DNA of 64,000 nt from Panicum virgatum (GCF_016808335.1 NC_053144.1:19638403-19702402), one strand, 5' to 3'. Positions 10,925 through 21,778 are shown, numbered from the stretch's first letter. The notes: a model not told the origin generated them from the sequence alone. Program-made: numbers and translations.

Positions 10925-11478
10925 CTGGATTTCAAAGTAGAGTTAATACATATTGATATTCGGAATATAAAGTGATATGGCAAGACCAGTGTTATCTGAA
11001 TTGAAGTTTGTGAAGCCATAACTCAGAATGGCTTAGTTTGCATGGTGTATACAAACAATTATTAGTAGATCTGTAGATGATAGGCTTCTTTTGTTCAAAA
11101 CGCCAGTTAAATTAAATTCATCCCAGACCATAAGCAATACATTCCAGGTGAACCAAAGATGCAGTTATCTTTCCAAAAAATATACTTCCTACAGTCAAGG
11201 TATAGCTCTGACAACAGCATTGTAAAATAACAATGAAGCAGTATTGCCAATGCCATGCGTAATATTCGATTCAGCTGATGCTTTGACGGATCCATGCATC
11301 AAATCAACAAAATGTTAGGCGGCACCTCTTCCTCACGATCGACAGTGATATGATAACCCTATGCGATTCATAGAGCTGGGATTTGCTTAGCTATTTCAAA
11401 CGCAAAGTTGTAGAGCAAACTTTGCTTCCCAAACGGGCGGAGCGCTTGTAGTACAAATTTTCTTAGAACAACACCTCG
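10925..11478. other. Upstream intron or flank of the TIC110 fragment
   Basis: AT-rich sequence directly upstream (minus sense) of the first recognised TIC110 exon. It may be intron of the captured fragment. No further TIC110 exon could be read, and no other gene is visible. Confidence 0.35.
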
Positions 11479-11486
11479 GAAGGGAA

Positions 11487-11698
11487 CACTGGCGGATCCA
11501 GGATTTGCTCTTTTGGGCGGGGGGGGGGGGGGGGGGGGGGGGGCTCATCTCCCTTCTTCTTCCTCCAGCCCCCCCTTTCTTCTTCCTCCCTCCTTTCTTT
11601 CCCCTTCTTCTCCCTTCTTCTTGCCTATACTTTTCATGGAGTTTCTGGGGGGTAGGGGGGCATGAGCCCCCCCTGCCCCCACGCTAGATCCGCCCCTA
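11487..11698. mobile_element. hAT-type MITE, 212 bp, TSD GAAGGGAA
   Basis: Flanked by perfect 8-bp repeats GAAGGGAA at 11479-11486 and 11699-11706. Termini are CACTGGCGGATCCAGG on the left and, reverse-complemented, TAGGGGCGGATCTAGC on the right. The interior holds a run of 25 G (11519-11543), then a C/T-rich stretch. An 8-bp duplication and GGCGGATC-type ends fit the hAT superfamily. A truncated second copy of the right part (12332-12504) exists only because of the local tandem duplication. Confidence 0.8.
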
Positions 11699-13141
11699 GA
11701 AGGGAAGGACGTACGAGAACATCCAAAGGATCAAACGATCTACACATATGTTATAGGTTTGTCACTTTGTAGCTCTTTGTACTGCGGTGGACGGCGGGCC
11801 AATGCGCGTATTTCCCTCACTGTTGACGAGGCGTTCACACTCAGCTCTGGATCGCAGGATCGGTCTATAAATCTTGCTCGCGGGGCAGCGGGTTAAGAAA
11901 ACCCCCACTGCACAGTCTGCACTGTAGATTGAATCAAATCCACTGCACTGAAAACCCCCACGAAAACCCCCAACTAAAGATGGGGACGGTGCGGTTCGGC
12001 CCACCGGTTCAGTGAACCGGCCCATAGAAACGACCCTATTGGGCCCCTTCTCCGACCCACAAAGATGATTAGGTTTAGTGGATCGTAGTCTATCGAACCA
12101 AAGGGTCGGGCGGTTCGACCCAGGTACCTCCTGTCCGTGCGGCGGCGACGGCGCACCACCCTTTCCGTCCGTGCGGCGGTGACGGCGCCCCGCCCTTCCC
12201 GTCTGTGATTCCGTCTTGTGGAACTCCGTCGCACCTCGCCGTCCTACTTGGCGCCGCCGCAAGTCCACCACCTCCTCACCGCAAGTCACCATTGGCCAAG
12301 ACGAAGCGGAGACAGAAGGAGCGTAGCGCGCGGGGGGGGGGGGGGGGGGCTCATCTCCCTTCTTCTTCCTCCAGCCCCCCCTTTCTTCTTCCTCCCTCCT
12401 TTCTTTCCCCTTCTTCTCCCTTCTTCTTGCCTATACTTTTCATGGAGTTTCTGGGGGGTAGGGGGGCATGAGCCCCCCCTGCCCCCACGCTAGATCCGCC
12501 CCTAGAAGGGAAGGACGTACGAGAACATCCAAAGGATCAAACGATCTACACATATGTTATAGGTTTGTCACTTTGTAGCTCTTTGTACTGCGGTGGACGG
12601 CGGGCCAATGCGCGTATTTCCCTCACTGTTGACGAGGCGTTCACACTCAGCTCTGGATCGCAGGATCGGTCTATAAATCTTGCTCGCGGGGCAGCGGGTT
12701 AAGAAAACCCCCACTGCACAGTCTGCACTGTAGATTGAATCAAATCCACTGCACTGAAAACCCCCACGAAAACCCCCAACTAAAGATGGGGACGGTGCGG
12801 TTCGGCCCACCGGTTCAGTGAACCGGCCCATAGAAACGACCCTATTGGGCCCCTTCTCCGACCCACAAAGATGATTAGGTTTAGTGGATCGTAGTCTATC
12901 GAACCAAAGGGTCGGGCGGTTCGACCCAGGTACCTCCTGTCCGTGCGGCGGCGACGGCGCACCACCCTTTCCGTCCGTGCGGCGGTGACGGCGCCCCGCC
13001 CTTCCCGTCTGTGATTCCGTCTTGTGGAACTCCGTCGCACCTCGCCGTCCTACTTGGCGCCGCCGCAAGTCCACCACCTCCTCACCGCAAGTCACCATTG
13101 GCCAAGACGAAGCGGAGACAGAAGGAGCGTAGCGCGCGGGG
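11544..13141. repeat. 806-bp tandem duplication
   Basis: Sequence from 11544 to about 12349 recurs from 12350 to about 13141 with an offset of exactly 806 bp. Encoded frames in the two copies are identical over 176 codons, so the duplication is recent. Copy 1 ends in cgcgcg followed by a run of 18 G and re-enters the MITE at its G-run; copy 2 ends cgcgcgggg and continues into unique sequence. The junction therefore lies in homopolymer G. The long minus-strand open frame in each copy (11762-12292; 12568-13098) has no recognisable motif and I do not call it a gene. Confidence 0.9.
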
Positions 13142-13637
13142 ATCCATCACCGGGCTCCAAGAAACAGTCGTCTGCACAGATCTGCACGATACATAAATAG
13201 GAGATGGGGTGACCTGGAAGACGAAACAGGCAGATCTGTGCAGACGACTGTTTCTTGGAGCCCGGCGACGGATCCCCGCGCGCTACGCTCCTTCTGTCTC
13301 CGCTTCGTCTTGGCCGATGGTGACTTGCGGTGAGGAGGTGGTGGTGGACTTGCGGCGGCGCCAAGCAGGGCGGCGAGGTGCGATGGAGCTCCACAAGACG
13401 GAATCACGGACGGGAAGGGTGGGGCCCCGTCGCCGCCGCACGGACGGAAGGGGTGGCGCGCCGTCGCCGCCGCACGGACAGGAGGTACCTCGGTCGAACC
13501 GCTCGACCCTTTGGTTCGATAGACTACGATCCACTAAACCTAATCATTTTTGTGGGTCGGAGAAGGGACCCAATAGGGTCGTTTCTATGGGCCGGTTCGC
13601 TGAACCGGTGGGCTGAACCGCACCGTCCCCATCTTTA
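12781..13637. mobile_element. Foldback element, ~405-bp inverted arms
   Basis: The left arm 12781-13184 and the right arm 13231-13637 are inverted copies of each other with scattered differences, separated by about 45 bp. The outer ends are TAAAGATGGGGACGGTGC on each strand, resembling Tam3-like hAT termini (TAAAGATG). The left arm also occurs once more at 11975-12330 through the 806-bp duplication. Flanking 8-bp sequences do not match, so the target duplication has been lost or the ends are not original. No transposase is encoded. Confidence 0.75.
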
Positions 13638-13659
13638 CTACCATGCATTTCCGTAGTAT

Positions 13660-13858
13660 GCCTCTTCTCTCGGATCCGAGGGAGTGGGTTTGTGGGCTCG
13701 AGGTTGGCGGACTGCACGAGTATGTGATTTTTTTTTCTGCTGACCTAACAAATGTTGGCAATGTGCAGGAGGTCTACATCCAAGCACAACAAAGGCTCAT
13801 GTACGAGGTTCTGCAGATAGAAGGAAATACGACAACTTTGCCAGATGATGCTTACTAG
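13660..13858 (+). pseudogene. Unrecognised two-exon 3' gene end
   Basis: A GC-balanced exon-like piece ends ggactgcacga, followed by a donor GTATGTGATT, a T-rich intron and the acceptor ATGTGCAG at 13761-13768. The next exon, 13769-13858, reads EVYIQAQQRLMYEVLQIEG, then NTTTLPDDAY and a TAG stop. The splice sites and the clean ending look like the last intron and terminal exon of a gene. I do not recognise the family. It directly abuts the foldback element, so the 5' part is missing. Confidence 0.3.
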
Positions 13859-14086
13859 GGTCCCAATATTTCCATTGAACGTAGTTTGGATTTATATAGT
13901 ATGCTTGATTTCGACGATGAATGTGTGATTTTGGTGTAAGATAGAGTTGGATGGTCGACAAACCAACTGGAGTGTGTGATTTTGCTAGTAGTGGCGTCCA
14001 TGACACTTGGCTTGGTAGCTTGGTACTGCTCCCGTCTGTGTGCTGTAAGAACATGCTCATCAGGTTGATTAAAATCTGCTCCTATT

Positions 14087-14195
14087 TGCTCGCACGCCCA
14101 CATTCCATGCCAAAAAGTGGACGCTCTGGATGTTTTGCTCGCACGCCCGCATTCCATGCCAAAAAGTGGAAGTCCATGGCTCTGGATGTTTTGCA
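14087..14195. repeat. 48-bp tandem duplication
   Basis: The block 'ttgctcgcacgccc' through 'attccatgccaaaaagtgga' occurs at 14087 and again at 14135. Some extra sequence follows the second copy before a shared 'ctctggatgttttgc' ending. No coding role is apparent. Confidence 0.7.
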
Positions 14196-14400
14196 AAAAT
14201 GCCCTTCTATTTTATAGAAATCACAACCCAGTCCAACATGCCCGATCTGCACAGTACCATGTGCACATATTTAACATATAGACCCTCATACTAAACTTTA
14301 TTTCTACATGAAGAAGAGAAAAATCGATAGTTCTGTCGGTTTTACAGAAACCACCCCGAGGCGGTTTTCCAAACACCCCCTCCCACCACCCAACCGGCCA
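14196..14400. mobile_element. MULE-like terminal region, copy 1
   Basis: This AT-rich stretch followed by 'accccgaggcggttttcc' and a C-rich 'cgaaccctaacc' segment parallels, in the same orientation, 18135-18350 ('cccccgaggcatttttc' and 'cgaaccctaactccc'). The shared order of phrases (cacaa, cacagtaccatgt/cacagtaaccatgt, cgaggc, cgaaccctaac) suggests two copies of one terminal repeat leading into GC-rich cargo, as at Pack-MULE ends. No opposite end was found. Confidence 0.35.
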
Positions 14401-14485
14401 ACCCCCGACCCGAACCCTAACCCTCCTCCTCCCCGCCTCCCTCTCTCTCCCTCCCCGCCGCCACCCGCCTTGTCCCGCCCCCTCC

Positions 14486-14486
<1 letters not shown>

Positions 14487-14546
<60 letters not shown>
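14487..14546. repeat. (TC)30 microsatellite
   Basis: Sixty bases of uninterrupted TC dinucleotide. It keeps Ser-Leu or Arg-Glu frames open on both strands, which accounts for apparent reading frames crossing it. Confidence 0.95.
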
Positions 14547-14550
<4 letters not shown>

Positions 14551-16777
14551 AGTTGCGGGCCGAGGCGACGACGGGCCAGGAGACGGCCGATCCCGGTGGC
14601 AAGCTCCTGCGCAGTTCCGGTAGTGGCGCGGTGGGTGCGGTGGCAGGGCCATGGCCCGCCCGCCGTCGCACGTGCGGAGCCGGCTGCCGACGCTCTGGCG
14701 TGGGCGAGCGACGCGCGTGGGAGGAGGAGAGGGAGGGAGAGGCCGCTGCAGTTTGGGGGTCTGGTGCGCGGGGCAGACCAGATCTCGCCGTCCTTGACCT
14801 GGGGCCGCAACGCAATTCCGGATCCGGCAGCCTCCCTGAGGTCCCGGAGGTGGCAGCCGCAGACCTCGGCGTCACGCCAGCCCTTGGCGGTGAGGCAGAT
14901 GCGCGGGTCATCACCATACGCGTGCTCCGCACCTCCTCTCCCTGCCGATGTCTCGTCGCCTCGTCGGAATAGTACGGATTGGGCCGTGTCGCCCCGTTGG
15001 GATAGGGAGCACGCAAGCCCTCGTCCCTTCGCCTACGCTTGCTACCGGCACGGAGATAAGTGCCCCGTCCTCCCTTGTCTATCTTCTCCTCACTCCCATT
15101 CCGGTTCCAAACCCTAGGTCTGTGGTTTCCTCTCTTGGCTGGTCCCTCAAATTGTTCTCCGTTCCAAACCTTACCCTGCAGATCAGTGAGCTCTTACCCT
15201 TTGCTAAAATTTTTGAGCTCTGTGTCTGCTTTTTTTTTGCCTGATCTCCAAAACTTTGCTGTGCCGGTAGCGCTGCTGCATCCGGCGATGATGTCTGCGA
15301 GACATGATGTGAGACCAGGAAGGGGTGTAGATACAAACAGGTACCTGTATTTTCTTTTCTATCTTCCTTTCATTCCTGATGAAATTCCTATGCTTTTCTC
15401 CAAAAAATAGCATCTATTTCTGATTAGAGGCATCCTATATTTGACAGTTCTAACTAAAGTTAAATGTCCAGCTTTACCATGAAATAGCCACATACTTTTC
15501 CGTTAAACATGGTGTAATGGTCTGTTTTTTTACTGGTTTCCTGAATGCCTGAATCATGGTGTGATGACCTTTTTTCAGTCTACTGTAAACCTAGCATATG
15601 TAAAGATGTAGCTGCTAATTCTGCAACCAAGACACATAAATGTGTTACAGGGAAGAGGTTTGTCTCACTAAAACAGAGTTCCTTTACTTTTCTTAGTCCA
15701 TGGTAAATACTAGCTTCATATGTACATAACATGTCAAATGATTTTGATAAGTCTAGGTAACTCCTTGCTCCATGGTAAATACTAGCTTCATACGTACAGA
15801 TTTTGATAAGTCTAGGTAACTCCTTATTAGCTTAATTGTGAATAAATTCTTTGTTACAACTGAGCGTGGCTTATTAAATGCCGAGGATTTCAGCGTGGCT
15901 GTGGTCTTGTGGATGAGCTCAATGTAAGCTTCGTAGTTAACAGTTAATAGCCTGACTGTTTTAGAAACTTTGACATAGTTAATTTTCGTGGGTGTTAGTA
16001 CTACAGGGACACAGATTTGCTTACTGGGTATTAATTCTATTTTTATGTCCTCTTTATTTATGCGGTGACTTGTGCTTCCATGGGCAATAATTTGTTCAAC
16101 CAAAAGGTTATTTTGCAGGCCAATATCTTTATTGCACTAACACCAGCTAAGGTTATCTTTAAGTGGCAAATATAATATAGGTCAGTGTTTGAGGATTCTT
16201 TCAATTGAGCCTCTTTGTAATTTAGATGTTCAGTGGAAGAATGGTGAAAGCCTACAAACCGCAGCATCGTATCCTGTTTGCATTGTGGTCCTATGTTTGT
16301 AGAAGTAACCATCACAAGTATTGCTATTCCTTTGCTCAATTGTTTTACAGTCTGCAGCAAATCTGTGTGCTCCTCAGGTGGTGTTTTAATATGTTCAATT
16401 GGTGAATTTTTAGTTTTGCCATTCGTTAGTGAGTAAGAAAAATTAGTACACAGGAAAGAGGTTGGCCTCACTGACATGATAATCTTAATATTAATTTATC
16501 AAATAGACAGTACACCAAACAATCTTCACTCCACCAGATGAGCATTGTTAATGTACAAACTCTTCAGTTTTATGCAGTCTAATTTAGTTTTCGGTACCTC
16601 TTTATATTGATGACAAATTTACTTTAATCAATTTATTGCTATGCAGTAGAAGGTGACCATTCTTTGTCCATTTGGTTTTGGTATTCGGGAAGCTCATTAC
16701 ATATGCCTGCAGTGGTGGAGCTACTGCTTGAATCGATGGGTGATGGAGGACTTGCCGTGCTTGTGATTCGTGTGCTT
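14547..16777. other. GC-rich cargo, then AT-rich sequence; no gene recognised
   Basis: From 14547 to about 15010 the sequence is GC-rich and open in several frames. A minus frame containing ALRPQVKDGEIWSAP looks peptide-like, but I cannot name it. About 15060-15410 resembles a leader with possible splice sites. From 15420 to 16777 it is AT-rich. A 72-bp tandem duplication lies at 15697-15825 (tccatggtaaatactagc at 15697 and 15769). No coding gene can be supported. Confidence 0.4.
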
Positions 16778-17044
16778 GGGTGTGTTTAGATCCGTAAAAT
16801 AGGGGTAAAAAGGGTCACATCGGACACTGTGGCACACTGTAGCAATTTTCGTTTGTTTGTGGTAATTGTTGTCCTACCATGACCTAACTAGGCTCAAAAG
16901 ATTCGTCTCGTCATGTACATCAAAACTATGCAATTAGTTTTTTTATTTATCTATATTTAATACTCCATGCATGAGGTAAAAGATTTGATGTGATAGGTGA
17001 ATAGTGAAGTTTGGAGAGAGAAATTTTGGAAGTGAACACAACCC
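16778..17044. mobile_element. MITE, about 267 bp, putative TTG duplication
   Basis: Begins GGGTGTGTTTAGATCC and ends, reverse-complemented, GGGTTGTGTTCACTTCC. Both sides are flanked by TTG (16776-16778 and 17045-17047). The interior phrases aaaagattcgtctcg and atgcaattagtttttt are typical of an abundant grass MITE family. Three-base flanks and this terminal sequence suggest PIF/Harbinger affinity; the superfamily is inference. Confidence 0.6.
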
Positions 17045-17433
17045 TTGAGAGGAGCTGCTGCTTGCTTGCAGTGGAGAAAAGAAGCAATCCAGGTGAGGTA
17101 TGTATGTGTACACTTCTGACTAAATTGCATTTTGTATGTACTACTTATGCATGATGAATTCCATACTGGTTTCATAGGGTGATCACTATGATTGTTATAT
17201 ATCAGGTTCTGATTGGTATCTTGATAAGATACACTATAAGCATGAAGTCTCTTTCATGCCATTCTTCAGATCCTGGTAAGTGGAGTACCAAGCAGTCTTA
17301 ATGATGGAATATTCAATTCTATTTTAACATTTGTTCATCAACAAATCAGATATTCGCTTGACTCTCCCAACAGGCTGGAGGTGAGATAGCTGACTTCATT
17401 GTTCTGAGGAATAATGATGCCATCACGAATTTA
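17045..17433 (+). other. Possible exon debris around a MITE
   Basis: The short plus frame AGGEIADFIVLRNNDAITNL just left of the MITE at 17434, and KWKVTPICVGVNASAGHVGR just right of it (17691-17760), could be a coding stretch split by the insertion. I do not recognise the family. Flanking sequence is AT-rich. Confidence 0.2.
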
Positions 17434-17688
17434 GGCCGTGTTTAGTTCCCTGCCATGTAAACGCAAATTTTTTTTGCGACGGAATCTTGCTAATTTGAAG
17501 TACTAAATGAAGTTTATTTACAAAACTTTTTGCACAGATGTGTTGTAAATCGCGAGACGAATCTAATGATGCTAATTAATCTATGCAAAAAGTTTTGTAA
17601 ATAGACTTCATTTAGTACTTCAAATTAGCAAGATTCCTTTGCAAATTTTTGCGTTTTTGCGCTTACGGGGTGGGAACTAAACATGGCC
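17434..17688. mobile_element. Tourist-like foldback MITE, 255 bp, TSD TTA
   Basis: Termini GGCCGTGTTTAGTTCCC and, reverse-complemented, GGCCATGTTTAGTTCCC differ at one base. Flanks are TTA at 17431-17433 and 17689-17691. Nearly the whole element is self-complementary: the arm holding 'tgctaatttgaagtacta' is mirrored by 'tagtacttcaaattagca', so the transcript would fold into one long hairpin. A TTA duplication and this end sequence match Tourist (PIF/Harbinger) MITEs. Confidence 0.9.
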
Positions 17689-17691
17689 TTA

Positions 17692-18586
17692 AGTGGAAAG
17701 TCACACCTATCTGCGTTGGTGTTAATGCTTCTGCTGGCCATGTTGGACGAGTAGCTGAGGCTGACTCCCGTGCTGGTGATGGCTATGCTAGAAAAGAAGT
17801 GAGATTAGAGATAGACAACAAATTCAGAGATACAAATTCAGATTTAAGGAAAAATTGGATATGTACCATTAAATGTATATATATATATATGTAATTATTA
17901 ATATTTAAAGTGTTGACTGATGTACCATGCCCAATCCTAAGGGGTATGTAGTTTGTCATGTTTTGTTTCTTTCAAATGTTTTTTACTTGCATTCGATTGT
18001 TCAAATAACGCGGATCGCGCGCCGAATGTTGTAGTTCTAGTCGGAATGGTTAAAAGATACTTCTGTTTGCTCTTCTCCCCGCTCTTCACAAGAAAAAGGG
18101 AATGCGTGTCGAACCCCTGCATGCTCTGACTTTTTTTTTTGCATAAACACCCTCCGGTTTAATAAAAATCACAATTGAACTCAGATCCTCCACAAGGCAC
18201 AGTAACCATGTTCAAATAGTTTTCACAAAGGTCCTCAAAAAAATGTTTAGTTTAACGTAAAGAAGGAGAAATGCTATAATGTTGTTATCTTTACAGCAAC
18301 CCCCCGAGGCATTTTTCACTGACCCCCTCCCGTAACCCCGAACCCTAACTCCCTCTCCCCGCCGTTCTCTCCTCCCTTTCCTGCTCCCCACCGCCGCCAC
18401 CCTCTCTCCTCTCTGCCTTGCCGACGCCACCTCCCCTCCCCGCCGTCGCCCCTCCCCGCCGCCGCTCCTCCTACTCTACGCAGCCGCCTCCAACTCTCGC
18501 GGGATCCAGATCGCCAGCAGGCTACGGAGCGTACGCGCCACGTCGGAGGGGGATCTAGCGACGGCTAGGAGGTCCGCGGCGGTGGG
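17692..18586. other. AT-rich spacer, then MULE-like end and GC-rich sequence
   Basis: A short (TA)n run lies at 17878-17891. From about 18135 the sequence parallels the terminal region at 14196-14400 (same orientation) and passes into C-rich, then GC-rich sequence to 18586, where the large Gypsy element interrupts it. The sequence resumes at 33829, so the GC-rich piece was originally continuous with 33829 onward. No gene is supported here. Confidence 0.4.
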
Positions 18587-18852
18587 TGAAGCGTCCCCTC
18601 ATAAGAGAAGACTTAAATGTGTTACAAACATCAGTCCCAGGAGGCTGATGACACATTTATTACATCAGATGGTTAATTACCGTACAACTCTACGCGGTAG
18701 TGAGCAGAGAAGTGCCACTATCGCGAGGATTACAATCCACACACACGCAATGATATTAAATATAAAAAGAAGGTCATTAGAGTCTTGCGCCATGCGGTAT
18801 CTCCTGTGGGTGACCCTAATCCACAGGCAAGGCTGGGTGTAGGACGGTACCC

Positions 18853-18893
18853 CTACTCAACGTCGTCGTTAGGTACAAAGTCTGGATCTTCTT
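18853..18893 (-). other. Conserved LTR mini-exon EEDPDF..., left LTR
   Basis: Minus strand, preceded by a T-rich tract and ACAG. With one base carried from a donor exon it reads EEDPDFVPNDDVE and stops. The same frame occurs at 30721-30761 (EEDPDFVPDDDVE), 46947-46984 and 55912-55949 (both EEDPDFVPEDVE). Between the two elements the changes are third-position synonymous (GAA/GAG, TTT/TTC, GTA/GTT, CCT/CCC), and the length difference is one whole codon. That pattern suggests a translated terminal exon inside the LTR. No product is known to me. Confidence 0.45.
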
Positions 18894-20002
18894 CTGTAAA
18901 AATTAAGAATGGAGTGAGTACAAGCGTACTCAGCAAGTCCAACCACACCCACGGAGGGGGTATAAACAGAATATAATGCACAGGGTAAATCAAGGATAAG
19001 GCTAGGGTTTGATTTGCGAAAAGCTATATTTTATGCAGGGGTTCATATGGAAGAAAGCATTTTCCAAAACCAGTTTTCTTGTACCGAGTAACACGAGGGG
19101 TTGATCCACACAGGATCCAAGTTTTAAACTGCTACCGGACTCCTCATCCGCCGTAGCACACGGCACAACTGCCGGACACATTTCCAAAACAACTCACGCC
19201 AACCCATCCATTCCCAGATGAAACACTAGTTGTGAGACCACACCGTAACTCGCCCAGTACCGTGGGCACGGACTATTCGAATAGGTTTCAACTCTGCAGA
19301 GGTGTGCAACTTTACCCACAAATGGGGTACCACAACACGATCACCTTAGTGTCGGTGCAGATCCCAACAAAGCCTTTACCCACCTTAGCTAGACCTAACT
19401 AGCCACCACGGGATCCACCAAGGGGCCATTGACCTATCTCTGAGGTTTAACCGGAGCCTAAGTCACACAGAACATATCCCTTCTCCTTGGTCACCCGTTG
19501 CTCTCAGCTCTCCTGATGGCTATCAGTCTAACTAGTGGGGTTTATGCTAAGCCGTTGCCCATACAACGGTCGAGCGGTTGGCACGAAAGTGGAGTTAGGT
19601 GAGATGTAACACCAACTCGGTCCTTAGGGGTGACAAGATGGATATCTCCCTTCTTTGCTCTGCCACACAGGCACAAGCACACCGAACGGCAAATCACACA
19701 GAAATGCCATCCATCCCGTCTAGACTCATCTTTCGAAAAATTCTACTTTTAACCCTTCTCACACACACACACACACATCTTTTATTTATAAAACAAGTTG
19801 AAATGTGTATAAGGTCCTAAGCGTTCTAGCAGCGATTAACGTCCAAACAAAATACATTCAGACATTAATCTAGGTGATCAAGGAATGGTTATAACAAATC
19901 AAGGGGTGGCTATCCAACCGTGTTTTCAGCAAGCAAAACACATACAATTTTATAAAACAGGCCAATAGGTTGTGTTTATAAAAACTAGGACAAAAGCATG
20001 CA

Positions 20003-20154
20003 TCAAAGGATGGGATTGAACTTGCCGTCTTCGAAGCCTTCGGGGAGGTCCTGGTCGAAGCACTGTCCTTCGGGCTCGGGGTCGTGGAAATGGACCTCGT
20101 CCGCGGGCTCGCAGTACTGCTCGTCAACGGGCTCTCCTTCGTTCACACCGTGGT
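20003..20154 (-). other. Conserved LTR acidic exon-like frame, left LTR
   Basis: Minus strand, after a pyrimidine/TG-rich tract ending TCGTAG. It reads DHGVNEGEPVDEQY and continues to LPEGFEDGKFNPIL and TGA. The homologous frame at 48084-48235 reads DHGMNEREPVDEQYYEQ and ends FENGKFNPTL, same length, no stops, with about ten synonymous codon differences among some two dozen changed codons. The right LTR copy (31860-31978) lacks 33 bases, removing exactly eleven codons. Its phase (one base carried in) equals that of the EEDPDF frame. No start codon is conserved, so translation would depend on an upstream exon I cannot identify. Confidence 0.4.
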
Positions 20155-21651
20155 CTACGACGCATACAAACAAACACACAATCAAGAAAAAGAAATAAAA
20201 GTTTTATCGTTGAGCTCGAATAGGAAATATTTAAGATATGGAGTTCGAAGTAGTATTTTTGGGCGGTTTCCTAATGGCATGGCCAAAACTATGTTATGAG
20301 AGGCATGGTAAAGTTTTAGGTCGATCCGAGGTCGTTTGGTGCATGAAATGATAGGTTATATAAAGGTTTAGGGGTTAAATAAGGGGTCAGAGACATGTTT
20401 GTAATTAGTTTTGAAAAGGGAAGGACTAGATTGTAATTTCCAGAAATATCTGGGGTTCACTGGAAATATGCAGGGGCATCTTTGGAATTAAGTTTATGGT
20501 GGTAGGGTTTATTTGCGAATAAGAAAGTAGGAAAGGGTTCTTTTGCAAATGAATTAGAGAGGTGGGAGGACTCTTAATTAAATTGAATAAAGAGGAGGGG
20601 GTTTTGGGCAAATGTGCCCCCCTTCTCCTTCCCCCGACCGCAGAACAGGGGAGGGGGCGGTGCGTCACCGGCGGCGGCCCTGGGCCGCGGTCTGGGCCCG
20701 GGAGTGGCTCTGGGGTGAGGGAAAAGGGTGAGGGAGTCGTGGTGGGTCGATTCCCCCACTCAATTCGAGCGGGGGGTGGCCTGTGGAGGCGTGGCCATGG
20801 GGGCGGGCGGCGGCGGCCGGCTGGCGCGTGCGGCGGCGGCACTGTAGAGCCTGGCGTCGGCCGGGTTTAGGGGGGAAGCATGAGGGAGGCGAGGAGGTCC
20901 TATTCCCCTCCTTACCTCGAGCAGAGGCGGTGCTAGGGGGTGGGGCGACGAGAGCCGGCGGCGGCGGGCTCGGGAGTTCGGCGTGGCGGCGATGGTGCTC
21001 GGGGAGGGGCTTGTGCGGTGGCTTGTGGAGCTCGGCAGCGAGGGGAGGGGCCTCTTTATAGTCGCGGGAAGGCGGTGGGGAGGAGTGCGAGGCGGTGGCG
21101 GGTCGGTGCCGGCCGGCGAGCATCGCGGGGCGCCATTAATGCGCTCCGGCCGCTTGTTCGTGTCGTGGCGTGGCGGCGCGGGCGGCGAGGCGTCGCTGGG
21201 TGATGGGATGTCTCGTGCAGGCTTGGCGAGCGGCCAGCGGTGCTATGCGGCTAGACGGCGAAAGGCGCGGCGAGCAGTGGCGCGTGCTCCACGTGGGTAC
21301 AGTGCACACACTGGTGGCCGGCAGCGATGGCGGCACAGGAAGGCGATGGCGGGTCGGCGAGCGGCGTGGCAGGACCCAGAGCACGCGGAACGCGTGCTGC
21401 GCGCGGCGTTGCAGGGCGGGCGGGCGTGCGGTGTGCGCGAGCACGGCGGCCAGGAGTAGGACGGAGCGGGGAGGGGCGCCCGGGCGGTCGGAGTGAGGCG
21501 TGGCTCGGGGGCATGCGCGCGTGGGCAGGCGGCCGCTGGGCGCGCGCGTCCGCATGGGCCTGATTCGGCGTCAGGCCAAGCGTGGAGGAGGGGCGGCGCT
21601 GGAGCGGCGGTGCGGGCAGGAAGCGAGAGGGGGGGCCGGGCCAAGCGCGCG

Positions 21652-21778
21652 GCAGAGGGAAGGAGAGAGAGAAAAGGAGGGAGAGAGGAAGGGAAAAGAA
21701 GAAAATAAAAGAAAATGGAAAATGGAAAAAGAAAAAGAAAAGGAGGGGAGAGAGAGAGAAAGGAGAGAGAGGGAGAGA
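21652..21778. repeat. Homopurine tract in U3, left LTR
   Basis: About 125 bases almost entirely of A and G on the plus strand (C/T in the sense strand of the LTR), upstream of the TATA-type box. The right LTR carries the equivalent at about 33447-33574. Such tracts can form triplex DNA or bind GA-repeat factors; that role is inference. Confidence 0.7.

Noticed and set aside
11860..11930. An snRNA promoter (ggtctataaatcttg)
   Set aside because: A TATA-like word is present, but the plant upstream sequence element is not found and no snRNA start follows.
11762..13098. Two identical 176-aa minus-strand proteins
   Set aside because: Identity comes from the 806-bp tandem duplication. The frames overlap the foldback arms and have no recognisable domain.
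14405..14432. Interstitial telomere repeat (cgaaccctaaccc)
   Set aside because: Only about two units occur, within C-rich sequence, and a similar phrase recurs at 18340. It is part of a repeated terminal region, not telomeric DNA.
14308..15117. A 269-aa plus-strand protein
   Set aside because: The frame is carried by a (TC)30 microsatellite and C-rich sequence. No domain is recognisable.
15753..16477. Two minus-strand proteins of 116 and 139 aa
   Set aside because: AT-rich chance frames with no motif, no splice context and no similarity I recognise.
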